Assembly (NCBI GenBank): GCA_019704295.1
Contig: AP024596.1
Location: 1,783,369 to 1,847,368 of the forward strand
Direction: 5' to 3'
From: Sulfolobales archaeon HS-7
GTDB lineage: Archaea; Thermoproteota; Thermoprotei_A; Sulfolobales; Sulfolobaceae
Length of the DNA stretch: 64,000 nt
Of this stretch, positions 47,939 to 58,311 are shown one piece after another (the first letter of the stretch is position 1; every line of letters starts with the position of its first letter). The notes beneath the pieces are model-generated. The model had not been told where the DNA came from. It saw only the letters and a program-made list of their open reading frames with translations, and made no database searches. The position numbers and the translations under genes are program-made.

Positions 47939-48239
47939 TGACCTTAGCTTTAACCTCCTTTCTACTGAGTGGAGGAACAGACGTTCCTAAGTCAACTCCG
48001 GCTACTACTGTATTTCCCAAGGAATCAGTAAAAGATACTTCTGCCAGGAACTTTTTACTCATTTCGGGATTCTGCATCATCTTCATAACCTCGCTGTATA
48101 TTCGACTAAGAGCCATTTGGAGTGATAACGGACTTGTAAAATCTTCCGGTTTTAGTTGAATTGACACTAGATTACCCATCACTTCTCCTATCTTAGCCTT
48201 TGCTTCAAACTCTACTTTGAAACTAGGTTGAGAACTCAT
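47913..48239 (-). CDS. Hypothetical conserved protein
   Basis: A 108-residue protein, FKVEFEAKAKIGEVMGNLVS, then SLQMALSRIYSEVMKMMQNPEMSKKF and a C-terminal strand pair (KEVKAKVTIEIFDEE). I do not recognise the family. It is on the alba strand, 79 bp downstream of alba1, and may share its transcript. Confidence 0.7.
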   Translation of the reverse strand: MSSQPSFKVEFEAKAKIGEVMGNLVSIQLKPEDFTSPLSLQMALSRIYSEVMKMMQNPEMSKKFLAEVSFTDSLGNTVVAGVDLGTSVPPLSRKEVKAKVTIEIFDEE

Positions 48240-48317
48240 ATCTACCTGACAATATTAAGGAGGAATGCATATTAAAACTTTGTAGTAAGCAGTAAAAACT
48301 GAAACATTTAAAAATTT

Positions 48318-48614
48318 TTATGCCTTCTTGCTTACGCCTATTTCTATCGTGGATACTCTAGATTGCCTTCCATCTTGACTTGTTACAACTTGGCTTCCTA
48401 TCTTTATTTCCTTTATAGTTATCTTATCAGGAAGGAACCTGTTCCTTACAATTTCTACAGTATCTACGGCTTTACTTATGGCCCTGCCCCTAGCCTTTAT
48501 GGTTATTTCTGGCACTCCCTGATTTAACAGGGTTAGGGACGCTAACACATAGTTCATTACAGGTTTCTTTCCTACTAAGACTACATTACTTGGTGTTGGA
48601 GACGTTGTGGACAT
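48318..48614 (-). CDS. alba1: Chromatin protein Alba (Sac10b type, Alba1)
   Basis: 98 residues from [20 protein letters not shown]. The conserved [18 protein letters not shown] contains the lysine pair position used for DNA/RNA binding and regulated by acetylation, and [20 protein letters not shown] with [15 protein letters not shown] completes the IF3-C-like fold. A GGTGAT Shine-Dalgarno inside a four-codon upstream extension (ATG 48626) supports the start at 48614. Alba is the dominant crenarchaeal chromatin protein. Confidence 0.96.
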   Translation of the reverse strand: MSTTSPTPSNVVLVGKKPVMNYVLASLTLLNQGVPEITIKARGRAISKAVDTVEIVRNRFLPDKITIKEIKIGSQVVTSQDGRQSRVSTIEIGVSKKA

Positions 48615-48689
48615 CTTATCACCCATACCGTCAGGGTTACATAAGATATTTAGAGTTTTAAAAGCTAACGCATTGAGTGGTTGCGTTTT

Positions 48690-50489
48690 TTACGTAGCCT
48701 CTTCAGAGGACTCGCTCTTTATCTCCATCCTTGAATTATTATACATTTCAATGATCTCATCGGTAGTTGTAGCGTCTTCAGGGGATTTATCGTCTCTCCA
48801 TCTAATAAAACGGGGGAATCTCACAGACAGTCCAACATCTTTCTTGAATACGTCGGAACAACATGGGTGATTTAGTGATAGTGTAAGTTCAGCACCTCTA
48901 ATTTCCATCAGAACAGCAGGTTCAAGCCATATATCAGGTTCGAGTTTGCTCTCAACACGGGGATGCTTATTTTCTCTCCTCCACTGCAAAATCCTCTTTT
49001 GTAACTCCGCCAAATCGTCCTCACTGAATCCAGACGCTACCTTACACAACGCTTCAAACACGTCTTTATGTGGATTGTAGGCAGCAGCTAGTACCGAACT
49101 ATAGATTCCACCTCTTTTTCCTCTTCCGTAGAATGCTCCAACGGCCACTAAGTCCAACGTGTCCGCCATCTCATTACGGTAATCTCGTTTTAGCTTTATC
49201 CACTGCCATCCTCTAGCCCCCGCTTGATACTTAGAATCCTCTGAAATCGATTTAACCATAACTCCCTCTGCTCCTTCATTTATTGCCTGATAAAAGAATC
49301 TCTCTAGCTCGGTCACATTACTTACTATAACACTATTAGCAATAGTTACATTCTCATTCTGCTCTACTATTCCTTCAAGCGCTTTTCTCCTCTCTAGTTG
49401 ACCTTTTACTGTATAATCCTCGTCATTGAGGAACATTAGATCGAATAAAAAAACTTTTACCGGATACTCCTTTACTGCCGAATGAATGTCATTCTTTCTC
49501 TTTCTGTGCATGAGTTCTTGAAAGGGTCTCATTTCCTGACTTTCTGGATCAATTGCTACTATTTCGCCTTCTATAATGAAATTATTGGCTTTGACTGATT
49601 TATTGATGTATTCAACAACGTCTGGATACTGAGAGCTTATATTTTCAAGCCTCCTAGAGTAGATGAAAGTTTTACCTTCCCTCCGATGTATTTGTCCTCT
49701 TTCCCCATCATATTTATAATCAACTAATGCCCTTCCATTAACTTTTGTTATTATCTCTGAAGGTTCTGATAATCTTTCAGCCAACATGGGCCTTATCGGA
49801 ATTCCTGGTTCCGGTTTTACGTTTTTAATTGCCTCGATACCGTCTTTGACCAGAATTTTCGCTATTGTTCCGAGATCTGCCCTCAAGTTATATGCCCTCT
49901 CTATTATTTCGCTGTTCTGCTGTTCACCGGTATATGCTAAGGCCATCGCATCAATTATAGTAGAATCTCCTATGCCGACTCTCAGTTTGCCTTCTACAAA
50001 CCTCACAATGTATTTTGCCTCTAAGGGTGAGGACTGTTTTATTAGACCTGTTAGGAGTTTGATTTTAAGATCTCTACTTCTCTCTCCCGTCATTGTTGCA
50101 ATTCTAGTTAGCGTATCATATACCATTTCCACTGTAAGGGAATTCTGATTTATCCCGAGAAAGGTCGATAACGATTTGGAATCAACTTTTCCTTTTAGTT
50201 CCGCTACAACCTCACCAAGGTCTCCAACCTCATTAAGCCGTTTATCGATAGAACTTTCGGATATGCCCGTAGCCGCTTCTACTGCTTTTATAATAAATCT
50301 CTCACCTATGCCAAGTTCGGGCATTCCCAGAAAATCAGGCCAGAGCTTACCCTGAATAATGTAAATTATCTTATCAACGTGCTGTTTATCAGTTTTAAGG
50401 AAAAGTTCTGACAATAGATTGGTAAGCTGAATTCTCGACGATATCTTTTCCAATCTATCGAAATACTCTGCAACGATTTTGAAATCCAT
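48690..50489 (-). CDS. lig: ATP-dependent DNA ligase
   Basis: A 599-residue ligase: the N-terminal DNA-binding domain (about 1-220), then the adenylation domain with motif [14 protein letters not shown] (AMP-accepting lysine, about residue 257), motif [15 protein letters not shown], motif [10 protein letters not shown] and motif V WIKLKRDY, and a C-terminal OB domain. It joins Okazaki fragments and repair nicks. The gene is next to alba1 on the same strand. Length is normal. Confidence 0.97.
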   Translation of the reverse strand: MDFKIVAEYFDRLEKISSRIQLTNLLSELFLKTDKQHVDKIIYIIQGKLWPDFLGMPELGIGERFIIKAVEAATGISESSIDKRLNEVGDLGEVVAELKGKVDSKSLSTFLGINQNSLTVEMVYDTLTRIATMTGERSRDLKIKLLTGLIKQSSPLEAKYIVRFVEGKLRVGIGDSTIIDAMALAYTGEQQNSEIIERAYNLRADLGTIAKILVKDGIEAIKNVKPEPGIPIRPMLAERLSEPSEIITKVNGRALVDYKYDGERGQIHRREGKTFIYSRRLENISSQYPDVVEYINKSVKANNFIIEGEIVAIDPESQEMRPFQELMHRKRKNDIHSAVKEYPVKVFLFDLMFLNDEDYTVKGQLERRKALEGIVEQNENVTIANSVIVSNVTELERFFYQAINEGAEGVMVKSISEDSKYQAGARGWQWIKLKRDYRNEMADTLDLVAVGAFYGRGKRGGIYSSVLAAAYNPHKDVFEALCKVASGFSEDDLAELQKRILQWRRENKHPRVESKLEPDIWLEPAVLMEIRGAELTLSLNHPCCSDVFKKDVGLSVRFPRFIRWRDDKSPEDATTTDEIIEMYNNSRMEIKSESSEEAT

Positions 50490-50543
50490 AATAAGAAATA
50501 ATAGTATTCTACAAATAAAACCTCTAACTCAAGTATTGGCGTT

Positions 50544-50897
50544 TCAGAAAAAAGTTCTCTCAGAAAAGAGCTTATCGTCAGCTCGAATTTCTACCTCAGG
50601 ATACATATCCATTAGTATTTTATCAAAGTCTACTTTACTCAATGTCTTTAGGTAATCCTTTAAGTTTTCGCTATTTACATCTCGAGTCTTCACAACGAGG
50701 TTACATATATATGTAGCCATCTGCGTATTACACACTATTGCCTTAATTATTCTAATTTCATCCACTTCAAGGTCGAAATTAAAATATGCAATTAGACCAC
50801 TAATTTTCTTCTTAGTCGGAATTATTGTATCAATTATCATTAAATTATTCTCCTCTACTGTCGTTACCTGTAAGCCGTTCATTAAGATTTTTTTCAA
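50544..50897 (-). CDS. Hypothetical protein
   Basis: A 117-residue soluble protein of unknown family with strands near the N-terminus (NNLMIIDTIIPTKKKISGLI) and helical acidic C-terminal half (SENLKDYLKTLSKVDFDKIL). It lies 54 bp upstream of the ligase gene on the same strand, so it may be its operon partner. The listed start is TTG; ATG 15 bases in is an alternative. Confidence 0.65.
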   Translation of the reverse strand: MKKILMNGLQVTTVEENNLMIIDTIIPTKKKISGLIAYFNFDLEVDEIRIIKAIVCNTQMATYICNLVVKTRDVNSENLKDYLKTLSKVDFDKILMDMYPEVEIRADDKLFSERTFF

Positions 50898-50929
50898 GTG
50901 ACAAAACCTTAAGATAGTTTAGTAGTAGT

Positions 50930-51145
50930 TCATATAGTAATTAGTTGTTCCCCACAAAAGGGACATTTGTATTTAACGTTCCTTGCATCAGCCTCACAAA
51001 AATACGCTCTTAGTTTCTCAGCATCTTTTGGACACGTATATATGATAGTGCCTCCTACCCTAATGCTCCTACTGCATATCACGCACTTATGCGTCAACCA
51101 TCCAGAGTGGCCATAGGCGTTAGTTCCCTTCATTCTTATACTCAT
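50930..51145 (-). CDS. Small zinc-ribbon protein
   Basis: A 71-residue protein with cysteine pairs KCVICSRS and KCPFCGEQ plus single cysteines between (YTCPKD, FCEAD), enough for one or two zinc sites. Such Sulfolobales mini-proteins often bind nucleic acid or partner proteins. The function is unknown. It is upstream of the gene at 50544 on the same strand. Confidence 0.75.
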   Translation of the reverse strand: MSIRMKGTNAYGHSGWLTHKCVICSRSIRVGGTIIYTCPKDAEKLRAYFCEADARNVKYKCPFCGEQLITI

Positions 51146-51245
51146 TTAGCAATCACACGTGTTGTTAAGTTAACTACACTATAAATAATTTCCGCTATTA
51201 TTACCTACCTTAAGCAATGGAAAAACATTGATAAAACTAACCAGT

Positions 51246-51406
51246 GGTAATTCAGGGTTCTTTTACTAATGTAACTTATGAGAAAGGTCGACGAAATAAA
51301 GTAAATTGTTGAGCGTAAATTCCCATGCCGTCATTGCTGTAGTATTGAATTAAATTGTTACAATTATTGAAATAAACTGAATTTGCAAGGGAGAACTGAA
51401 TTACCC
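51246..51406. repeat. MITE-like dispersed repeat, copy B
   Basis: A 161-bp segment homologous to 40784-40950. The ends are imperfect inverted repeats: GGTAATTCAGGGTTCTTTT on the left and AGGGAGAACTGAATTACCC on the right match in about 15 positions when complemented. No gene lies inside. Such a pattern is typical of MITEs mobilised by a related full-length element. Confidence 0.72.
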
Positions 51407-51582
51407 ATTTTCAAGAACAGATTATATTCTTCACCATTAAGGAATTTCTAAGTTAACCGTAATAACAACTTCCTTAACTCGAATTAAAAAAAGATTCTTC
51501 GAAATTTACTAGGTTTCCTTGAATGTAATAATTGGCATATGCTTTTAATTTAAGCAATGTAGACATAAAGATAGAATACCTG

Positions 51583-52476
51583 ATGTCTGAGAAGAGGCAA
51601 GAAACGGAATTTTATCAGCAAATAACCGAGTTAAGGGATAAAATCAATAACCTTATAGATGAGAGCAGAACACTTAAGGAAGAGAAAACTAAGTTAATTT
51701 CAGAGAAAGACGAAATTATAAAGAAAATAAGGGAACATAAAGAGAATATACGAAGCCAACTATCAGATTATCAGAAGAAGAAAGCAGAAATTTCGTCATT
51801 ATTCGAGAAGAAGAAGGACCTTTTTAACACACTACTTCAGTATCGCGAGAAAATAAAGAGTAACAGAGATGTAAAGGTAGAACAAAAAGACATTATTAAT
51901 ATAAAGAGAAGGATCAAGGAATTGGAGTGGAGAATTCAGACTTCGTCTTTATCAATGGAAGAAGAGAAGAAAATAATTAAAAAAATAGAACAGTTGGAGA
52001 AAGAGCTCAAGGAAAAAGAGAAGATTAGACAGGCCCAGAGAATACTTATAGAGGATAAGGCTGATTTTGTAGCTAAGAAGGTGGAATACAAAACCCTCTC
52101 CGATAACATAAAAAACATTAAAGAGGAAATGAGTAAGATAAGGCAGAGGATAGAACAGGAGAGAGAAAGTATTAAAAAATTAGTAGAGAAATTAAATCAG
52201 ATAAAACAACGATTAGAGGAAATAAAGAGTAAAAGGGAGGAAATTGATAAAAGTATAGAAGAGTTAAAAAATCAACTAAACCAAAATTTCGCTAAAAGTA
52301 GGGAAAGGAAAGAACAGAGGAGAAACGAGGAAAAGAGTATTCAAGAGAGCAAAGAAAAAGAAATAATGGAAAGGAAAAAAAGAGAGATAGAAGAAAAAAT
52401 GAAAAGAGGAAGCAGGCTCTCCTTTGAGGAGTTTTTAATATTGTATGGTAAAGATATAAATAGAGATGGAGAATAA
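51583..52476 (+). CDS. Long coiled-coil protein
   Basis: 297 residues from MSEKRQETEFYQQ (an in-frame TTG at 51532 would add 17). Nearly the whole length is heptad-like, rich in Glu, Lys, Arg and Ile (ELRDKINNLIDESRTLKEEK, RIKELEWRIQTSSLSMEEEK), with a short C-terminal SRLSFEEFLILYGKDI. It resembles Sulfolobales coiled-coil proteins that some databases mislabel as phosphoserine phosphatase. It overlaps the DUF373 gene by 11 bp. Possibly a scaffold or SMC-like helper (inference). Confidence 0.8.
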   Translation: MSEKRQETEFYQQITELRDKINNLIDESRTLKEEKTKLISEKDEIIKKIREHKENIRSQLSDYQKKKAEISSLFEKKKDLFNTLLQYREKIKSNRDVKVEQKDIINIKRRIKELEWRIQTSSLSMEEEKKIIKKIEQLEKELKEKEKIRQAQRILIEDKADFVAKKVEYKTLSDNIKNIKEEMSKIRQRIEQERESIKKLVEKLNQIKQRLEEIKSKREEIDKSIEELKNQLNQNFAKSRERKEQRRNEEKSIQESKEKEIMERKKREIEEKMKRGSRLSFEEFLILYGKDINRDGE

Positions 52477-53515
52477 GCTCTTAGTAATCTACGTAGATAT
52501 TGACGACGATCTAGGCGCCTTTGGAATATCTACGCCTGTAATAGGAAGCGAAAACGTAAAAAAAGTTATTGATGTGGCATCTAAAGTTATGCCAACGGAT
52601 TCGGACTTCAATACAATGGTAGTAGCACTAAACACATTTGACAAGCTAAAAGCTGAGGGAAGACAAGCCGAGATATGCATAATAGCAGGCTCAGAAAAGG
52701 GAGGTATTGAAGCGCAGCTCAGTTTCGGAGAGAAACTGGACGAGGTAATACGAAAGGTCTCACCTTCTGGTGCCATAGTTGTTTTTGACAGTCCGGAAGA
52801 TGAAAAAGCGTTACCTATTATCCAATCAAGACTTCCAATAGCGGGGATAGAAAAAGTAATTGTGGAGCAATCTAAAGGTGTGGAGGAAACGTATGCATTA
52901 CTAGCTAGATATATAAAAAAGGCCCTAACGGAACCCAGGTTCTCAAGGATCTTTCTAGGAGTCCCTGGTATAATTTTACTAGTTCTCTCACTAATGGAGT
53001 TGCTGGGTTTGTTACGATACGGTACAATAGTTGTTCTCTTTATAATAGGGATTGCAATGATTATTCGTGGCCTTAGCATAGATGATATATTCGAGAAATG
53101 GTGGGAAAATTCTCCAATAATGGTTACAAGCGCAATATTGGCTGGTATTGCAATAATAGTGACAATAGTGGAGGGCTTAACTATTGGCTACCAGCTCCAC
53201 GTAGTTAACTCAGTGACGGTTGCTGCGTTTACATTAAATATCTTACCTTTAATTATGTTAACGTTAATAATTTTAATAGCAGGTAAAGCGATATCTAGAT
53301 TCCTAGAGAAGAATGTTAAAATTTGGCATGATGTGTTACAAATAGCCACTATAATAGTTGGGTATTACGTCATTGCCGAAGTTTTAAGACAAGTGGAACT
53401 TCAGACGACAATTTTAACATATCAGGTAATATTCACTTTAGTAATTTCGTCTATTCTAATTTCTTCAATATACGGCGTTCTATCAAGAGTTGAAAAAAGA
53501 ATTTCGAAGGTATGA
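52466..53515 (+). CDS. DUF373-family membrane protein
   Basis: A 349-residue protein. The soluble N-terminal half begins LLVIYVDIDDDLG and contains FNTMVVALNTFDKL and ICIIAGSEKGGIEAQ, typical of DUF373; the C-terminal half has about six transmembrane helices from residue 157 onward. The acidic DIDDD suggests metal or phosphate binding, but no activity is known. It is co-transcribed with the preceding coiled-coil gene. Confidence 0.87.
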   Translation: MENKLLVIYVDIDDDLGAFGISTPVIGSENVKKVIDVASKVMPTDSDFNTMVVALNTFDKLKAEGRQAEICIIAGSEKGGIEAQLSFGEKLDEVIRKVSPSGAIVVFDSPEDEKALPIIQSRLPIAGIEKVIVEQSKGVEETYALLARYIKKALTEPRFSRIFLGVPGIILLVLSLMELLGLLRYGTIVVLFIIGIAMIIRGLSIDDIFEKWWENSPIMVTSAILAGIAIIVTIVEGLTIGYQLHVVNSVTVAAFTLNILPLIMLTLIILIAGKAISRFLEKNVKIWHDVLQIATIIVGYYVIAEVLRQVELQTTILTYQVIFTLVISSILISSIYGVLSRVEKRISKV

Positions 53516-53939
53516 AAAGCTCTTCTTAGTTTCAGAGTAGTCCTATATATTCCGCGAATAGTAATGGAGCATTTTTAAGTCAGAGAAGATCATCATAACA
53601 AGTGTAGACAAATAATTACGTAAAATTCAGAAAGTAATATACTTACACATCATGTCTCCTGATTTTTATGCGTAATATTTTCTCTGGGGTAATCGCAACA
53701 GTCCCCAAGTTAGGGAAATTAGGATTTAGTTTTACATAATTTAAATATTTATATTATAAAAATACTTTCTAACCTAAATTAGACTATATGGTATGAATAT
53801 TCTAGACAGATGAATTATTTTATCGGGATCCAAATAATTAGTATTGAAAAAGAATAAGCCAAGGAATATAGCCATCGTAACACTCAGTCTCCGTATATAT
53901 AAACGATATTGTGTGGACTATGAAAACTAGTGCTAACTA
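53516..53939. other. Intergenic region with the reverse gyrase promoter
   Basis: AT-rich. CGTATATATAAACG at about 53891-53904 is a strong TATA box, about 36-49 bases before the reverse gyrase ATG, implying a short leader. No other feature is visible. Confidence 0.5.
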
Positions 53940-56900
53940 ATGATCTCTATAACTTACCAATCGGGTTGCCCTAACTGCGGCGGTCCTATTACTGGGTATA
54001 GAAGCTATAACGGCCTTCCATGTGAGAAGTGTCTTCCACTTTCGCCAAACGCCTTACCTGAACAAAGTAGAACTAAGGCGATATACGATCTTCTGGTTGA
54101 GTTTGGCAATCTGAAAGGTTTTTGGCGAATAAACGACATAGAAGAAAGTGTAGATACCATAAATAAATTTTTCGTTCAAATAACAGGTCATAAACCCTGG
54201 GGTTTGCAAACCTATTGGTTAAAAAGGTACATACAGGAGGAGAGCTTCTCAATGTCCGCACCTACAGGACTAGGGAAGTCAACAACCATCATGGTTATTA
54301 CAGCCCATCTAGCTTTGCAAGGAAAGAGTGTCTATTACATAACGCCGACCAAGTCCCTAGCTGAACAAACGTGTGATAAGTTAAAATCAATGAAGTTAGA
54401 CTACGCATGTAACGCTATTGATAACTCTTCAGTGATAGTTTCCACATATCAAATGTTGAATAGAAATTTCGATAAGTTAGAAAACAGAAAATTCGATCTT
54501 GTTGCCGTAGATGATGCAGATGCCATAATAAGAAGTGGTAAAACCGCAGAGAGGGTAGTGAAACTACTCGGAATACCTAATGAACTTTTTGAAAACGCAG
54601 TCAAGTTAGTTAAATTGAAGCGCCTTCTTTCATTTTACAAGGTTATGAAACCAGATGATGTTGATGCTCTTCAGCAGAAAATTGATGAATTAGTAGTTAC
54701 CATTGCTAAAAATAAAGTTGATATATCACAACTAATTATTGCAAGCGCTACCGCTAGACCCAAAGGAATAAAGCAAGAGGCGCTTAAATACCTTCTTGGA
54801 TTTGAAGCGTCAACAATCCAATTTTACATGAGAAATATTGTTGACGCTTTTACAAAAATTGACTTGGAAAGCGTTATATCCAAAATCGGACGAGGGGGAC
54901 TTATTTTAGTCTCGAAGGATAAAGGGAAAACTCTACTTAAACAATTAAGAGAAAGAGTGGAAAGTTTAGGATATAAGGCTGACTTAGCCGTTAGTGGTAA
55001 GAAATTCATGGACAAATTCTCTAGGGGAGAGACTGACATGTTAATAGGGACTGCTTCATACTATGGGGTCGCCGTCAGGGGTCTTGATGAACCCTACAGA
55101 CTTAGGTATGTGGTATTTTATGGTGTTCCTAAGAATAGAATTAAACTTATAGACGCAGTTAAAAATCCCTTAAACTCAATAAAAATCGGAAGGGTTTTAG
55201 GATTTAAGACCGACCAATGGGAAAATCAAGTATTATCTCTATCGCCTCAGGAAATGCAAATTATTAAAATTGCCAATATTAGAGGAGAAAAACTGTCCGG
55301 AAAATTAGGTGAGATCCAGGAAAGGTCCAACAACCTAGCTGAGCAGATCCTTGACTACGTTAAAGATTTAAATCGCAGAATTGTCGGAGATTCCTTCATT
55401 ATCTACAAGGAAAATGGAGTTTTCCTAGCTTATCCAGATATGATGACATACATACAAGGTTCTGGTAGATCAAGCAGGCTTTTCAACGGAGGATTAACTA
55501 AGGGGTTAGCGATAACAATAATTGATGACGACGAACTATATAAAATATTAAGGAAGCGATTAGAATATTTAATCGACGCTTTCACTCCAGTGCAATTCGA
55601 AGAAGTTAATTTACCACCGTTATTGGAGGAAATGGAAAAGACTCGTATCGATGGAGGTAAGAAATTTGATATAAAAACATCACTATTGATAGTAGAATCC
55701 CCTACAAAAGCTAAAACGATTGCTAAGATGTTTGGCTATCCCGTGAAAAGAATGTTCTCTCCTACAGTAATGGGCTATGAAACGATCATTACTGACGAAA
55801 GTACCATGACTTCTAGATTAGTTACTGTTATCGCTACGCGGGGGCATTTATTCGATCTGACACTTGACAACATAGGTGAGTTTGGCATAGAGATCGAGGG
55901 TGAAGAAATAAAACCTCATTACAGTCCCCTTAACAGATGCAAAAGTTGTGGTAGAATTTTATCTACAAATCAGGAGAAGTGTCCATATTGTAACGTTGAA
56001 CTAATACCTCATTCTACTCCTATTATAGATGCAATACGTAAAGTTTCTCTCGAAGTAGATGAGGTATTAATAGCTACGGATCCTGACGTCGAAGGGGAAA
56101 AAATTGCTTACGATGTAGCATCTATGGTGATACCGTATAATAAAAATGTGAAAAGAGTAAAATACCACGCAGTTACTAAAGATGAAATTCTAACTGCCAT
56201 TAGAAATGCAGGGTCAATTAGTATCCCTTTAGTGGAAAGCGAAGTTATAAGGAGAATTGAGGACAGATGGATTGGCTTCTATCTCAGTTCTATGTTAAAA
56301 GCTCACTTTTCATCGCAAAATCATGGAGCAGGAAGAGTCCAGACACCTGTCCTAGGATGGATAACGGATTACACTAAGGAGTATAAATCCCACCTAGGAT
56401 GGATTGCCGTCCTGAAAGTTGACGATCTGAGAGTAGAGAAATTCTTTAGAAGTAAAAAAGAGGCTGAAAAATATATCAATGAAATATCCGAGATTTCCAT
56501 TAGCAAAATAAATGAAAAAGTAGAAGTTTTCTCCGCGCCTTCTCCGTTTACAACAGACCAGCTACTCATGGAGGCTTCGGTGCGTTACCGCTTCTCTCCT
56601 GAGCTTGTAATGAGTGTGCTACAGAATTTATTCGAGATTGGTGTAATTACATATCACAGAACCGATAGTACGTATGTCTCCCCTACTGGAATCGGTATAG
56701 CCAAAACCTACCTTTATCAAAAGGGTTTAGGAAATTTCTATTCCGGTAGAAGTTGGGGTCATAGCGGAACACATGAGGCAATAAGGCCAACGAAATCTAT
56801 GGATGTAGAAGAGCTCAAAAACGAGATAAGATCTAACCCCTACAGGTATTCAATAAAGTTCAGTGAAATTCACTTTAAAATTTATGATTTAATATTCAGG

Positions 56901-57425
56901 AGATTCCTGGCATCACAAATGACTGACGCCTTATTAAGTATAACTAAATATGAGATAGATGTCGGAAACGAAAGATTCGTACAAGAACTGCCAACAAAAA
57001 TGTCAGGAGGATTTTCCGCTCTGTATCAATTAAAACTCTATAATGTAAGCGAAGGTAAGTTTAGACCAGAAAAGGTATTAAGAAGAGGTTCGACCTTCAA
57101 GCTACCGAATTATGCTGATGTCATCCACATGATGAAGAATAAGAACATAGGGAGACCCAGCACTTATTCTAAAACTCTTCAACAATTGAAAAGACACGGA
57201 TACGTTATCGAAAGCAAGAAAAATAAGATGCTTGTAGCCACTAGGAGAGGTATGAATGTGTACACCTACCTAACCGAAAAGTTCCCTGATATGATTTCGG
57301 AAACTAGAACGGCATATCTATTGAAACAGATGGACTTGGTAGCGCAAGGACAGCTCTCTCCTGATGTAGTAGTAGGAGAGTTAAGAAGTGATATTAGGAG
57401 AAGCATTTCTAGTATTTCTTCCTAA
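53940..57425 (+). CDS. rgy: Reverse gyrase
   Basis: A 1161-residue fusion of SF2 helicase and type IA topoisomerase, the hallmark of hyperthermophiles, introducing positive supercoils. An N-terminal zinc finger (CPNCGG...CEKC) is followed by Walker A SAPTGLGKSTTIM, DDAD box VAVDDADAI and SATARPKG. The TOPRIM domain starts LLIVESPTKAKTIAKMFGYP and has ATDPDVEGEKIA; a second zinc finger (CKSCGR...CPYC) is embedded. The catalytic tyrosine is in ITYHRTDSTYVSP. Sulfolobales carry two paralogues; the nearby alba1 and tbp genes suggest the TopR2-type locus, from remembered synteny only. Confidence 0.97.
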   Translation: MISITYQSGCPNCGGPITGYRSYNGLPCEKCLPLSPNALPEQSRTKAIYDLLVEFGNLKGFWRINDIEESVDTINKFFVQITGHKPWGLQTYWLKRYIQEESFSMSAPTGLGKSTTIMVITAHLALQGKSVYYITPTKSLAEQTCDKLKSMKLDYACNAIDNSSVIVSTYQMLNRNFDKLENRKFDLVAVDDADAIIRSGKTAERVVKLLGIPNELFENAVKLVKLKRLLSFYKVMKPDDVDALQQKIDELVVTIAKNKVDISQLIIASATARPKGIKQEALKYLLGFEASTIQFYMRNIVDAFTKIDLESVISKIGRGGLILVSKDKGKTLLKQLRERVESLGYKADLAVSGKKFMDKFSRGETDMLIGTASYYGVAVRGLDEPYRLRYVVFYGVPKNRIKLIDAVKNPLNSIKIGRVLGFKTDQWENQVLSLSPQEMQIIKIANIRGEKLSGKLGEIQERSNNLAEQILDYVKDLNRRIVGDSFIIYKENGVFLAYPDMMTYIQGSGRSSRLFNGGLTKGLAITIIDDDELYKILRKRLEYLIDAFTPVQFEEVNLPPLLEEMEKTRIDGGKKFDIKTSLLIVESPTKAKTIAKMFGYPVKRMFSPTVMGYETIITDESTMTSRLVTVIATRGHLFDLTLDNIGEFGIEIEGEEIKPHYSPLNRCKSCGRILSTNQEKCPYCNVELIPHSTPIIDAIRKVSLEVDEVLIATDPDVEGEKIAYDVASMVIPYNKNVKRVKYHAVTKDEILTAIRNAGSISIPLVESEVIRRIEDRWIGFYLSSMLKAHFSSQNHGAGRVQTPVLGWITDYTKEYKSHLGWIAVLKVDDLRVEKFFRSKKEAEKYINEISEISISKINEKVEVFSAPSPFTTDQLLMEASVRYRFSPELVMSVLQNLFEIGVITYHRTDSTYVSPTGIGIAKTYLYQKGLGNFYSGRSWGHSGTHEAIRPTKSMDVEELKNEIRSNPYRYSIKFSEIHFKIYDLIFRRFLASQMTDALLSITKYEIDVGNERFVQELPTKMSGGFSALYQLKLYNVSEGKFRPEKVLRRGSTFKLPNYADVIHMMKNKNIGRPSTYSKTLQQLKRHGYVIESKKNKMLVATRRGMNVYTYLTEKFPDMISETRTAYLLKQMDLVAQGQLSPDVVVGELRSDIRRSISSISS

Positions 57426-57690
57426 TCAATACCTCAATATATGAGACAGGGCGAGGATGAATTTCCCCTTTTTTAACTGTTCCCGTAGATATCGTTTCAA
57501 CGATAATGCCCTCACCTAATCTATCCTTAAGTACATTCACAAGATCTATGGTCTTAGAGATCTCATCCCCAAATCCCCTTAGCAAAATTGACTCAACCCC
57601 TGTATTGAACTTTAGAATTACATCTAAAGCCTGTTCGTTCACTTTTTTATTTCTTGAAACTTGATAGATTTCGTAGTTACTCTTTGACAT
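57409..57690 (-). CDS. alba2: Alba-family chromatin protein (Alba2-like)
   Basis: A 93-residue Alba relative: KKVNEQALDVILKFNTGVES, then LLRGFGDEISKTIDLVNVLKDRLGEG and a C-terminal RPVSYIEVLIRK. It matches Alba2 (Sso10b2) in helix 1/2 pattern. Alba2 forms heterodimers with Alba1 and changes DNA compaction. Its 3' end overlaps the end of the convergent reverse gyrase gene by 17 bp. Confidence 0.9.
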   Translation of the reverse strand: MSKSNYEIYQVSRNKKVNEQALDVILKFNTGVESILLRGFGDEISKTIDLVNVLKDRLGEGIIVETISTGTVKKGEIHPRPVSYIEVLIRKKY

Positions 57691-58311
57691 ACCTCATATT
57701 TCATTTGAACCATTTTAAAAATCTGAATCAGAAACACGAGCCCATTTCATCTATCAACTTAAGGGCTTTCATCATCTTTGTTATCCTAGTAAATGAAATG
57801 CGTTTTCTTAGCTCCCCAGTACGTTATTAAGATATCTCATACTCTTTAGACTTACTCTTACATTTAAGGATTTTTGATTCAAATCCGCAATATCGAAGAT
57901 GTTGGTAGTTCAATGACGTTCTTGTTCATTAGGATAACATAAAACCATAAGAATAAGATAAAAATCTACTGGAAATACCAGTCTTCTCAGGTTTCCCAGG
58001 GGGCTTTGTTGTGGAAGCAGTACATGTTTTGCCTCTAACACAGCCATGGGAACAGTGAGTCCAGAACTTTTCCCGCATTAACGTCGTATTCCTTGACGCT
58101 TTTTAGCTTGGGCACCTTCGACCCCCTAAGCCAAACCATTGCAGGCACTTGCTATCCTCGTCCCTAATGGTATGCGTTTCCTCCTTAGAAGGGTGTGATT
58201 AGGCTGCTTTAACTGAGTTCTCCTTATCGCTAAATTTATGTTAGGGAATTCATTTCGATAAAGATATTCACTCATACGACTTTCGAACCCCAATCTTTGT
58301 AAAATAGCCTG
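57691..58311. other. Intergenic region with possible mobile-element debris
   Basis: The part at about 57990-58200 is GC-richer than its surroundings. On the minus strand one frame gives MVWLRGSKVPKLKSVKEYDV followed by NAGKVLDSLFPWLC and a stop; neighbouring frames continue with other protein-like pieces. This looks like a much-decayed gene, perhaps of a transposon, but I cannot name it. Confidence 0.35.
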
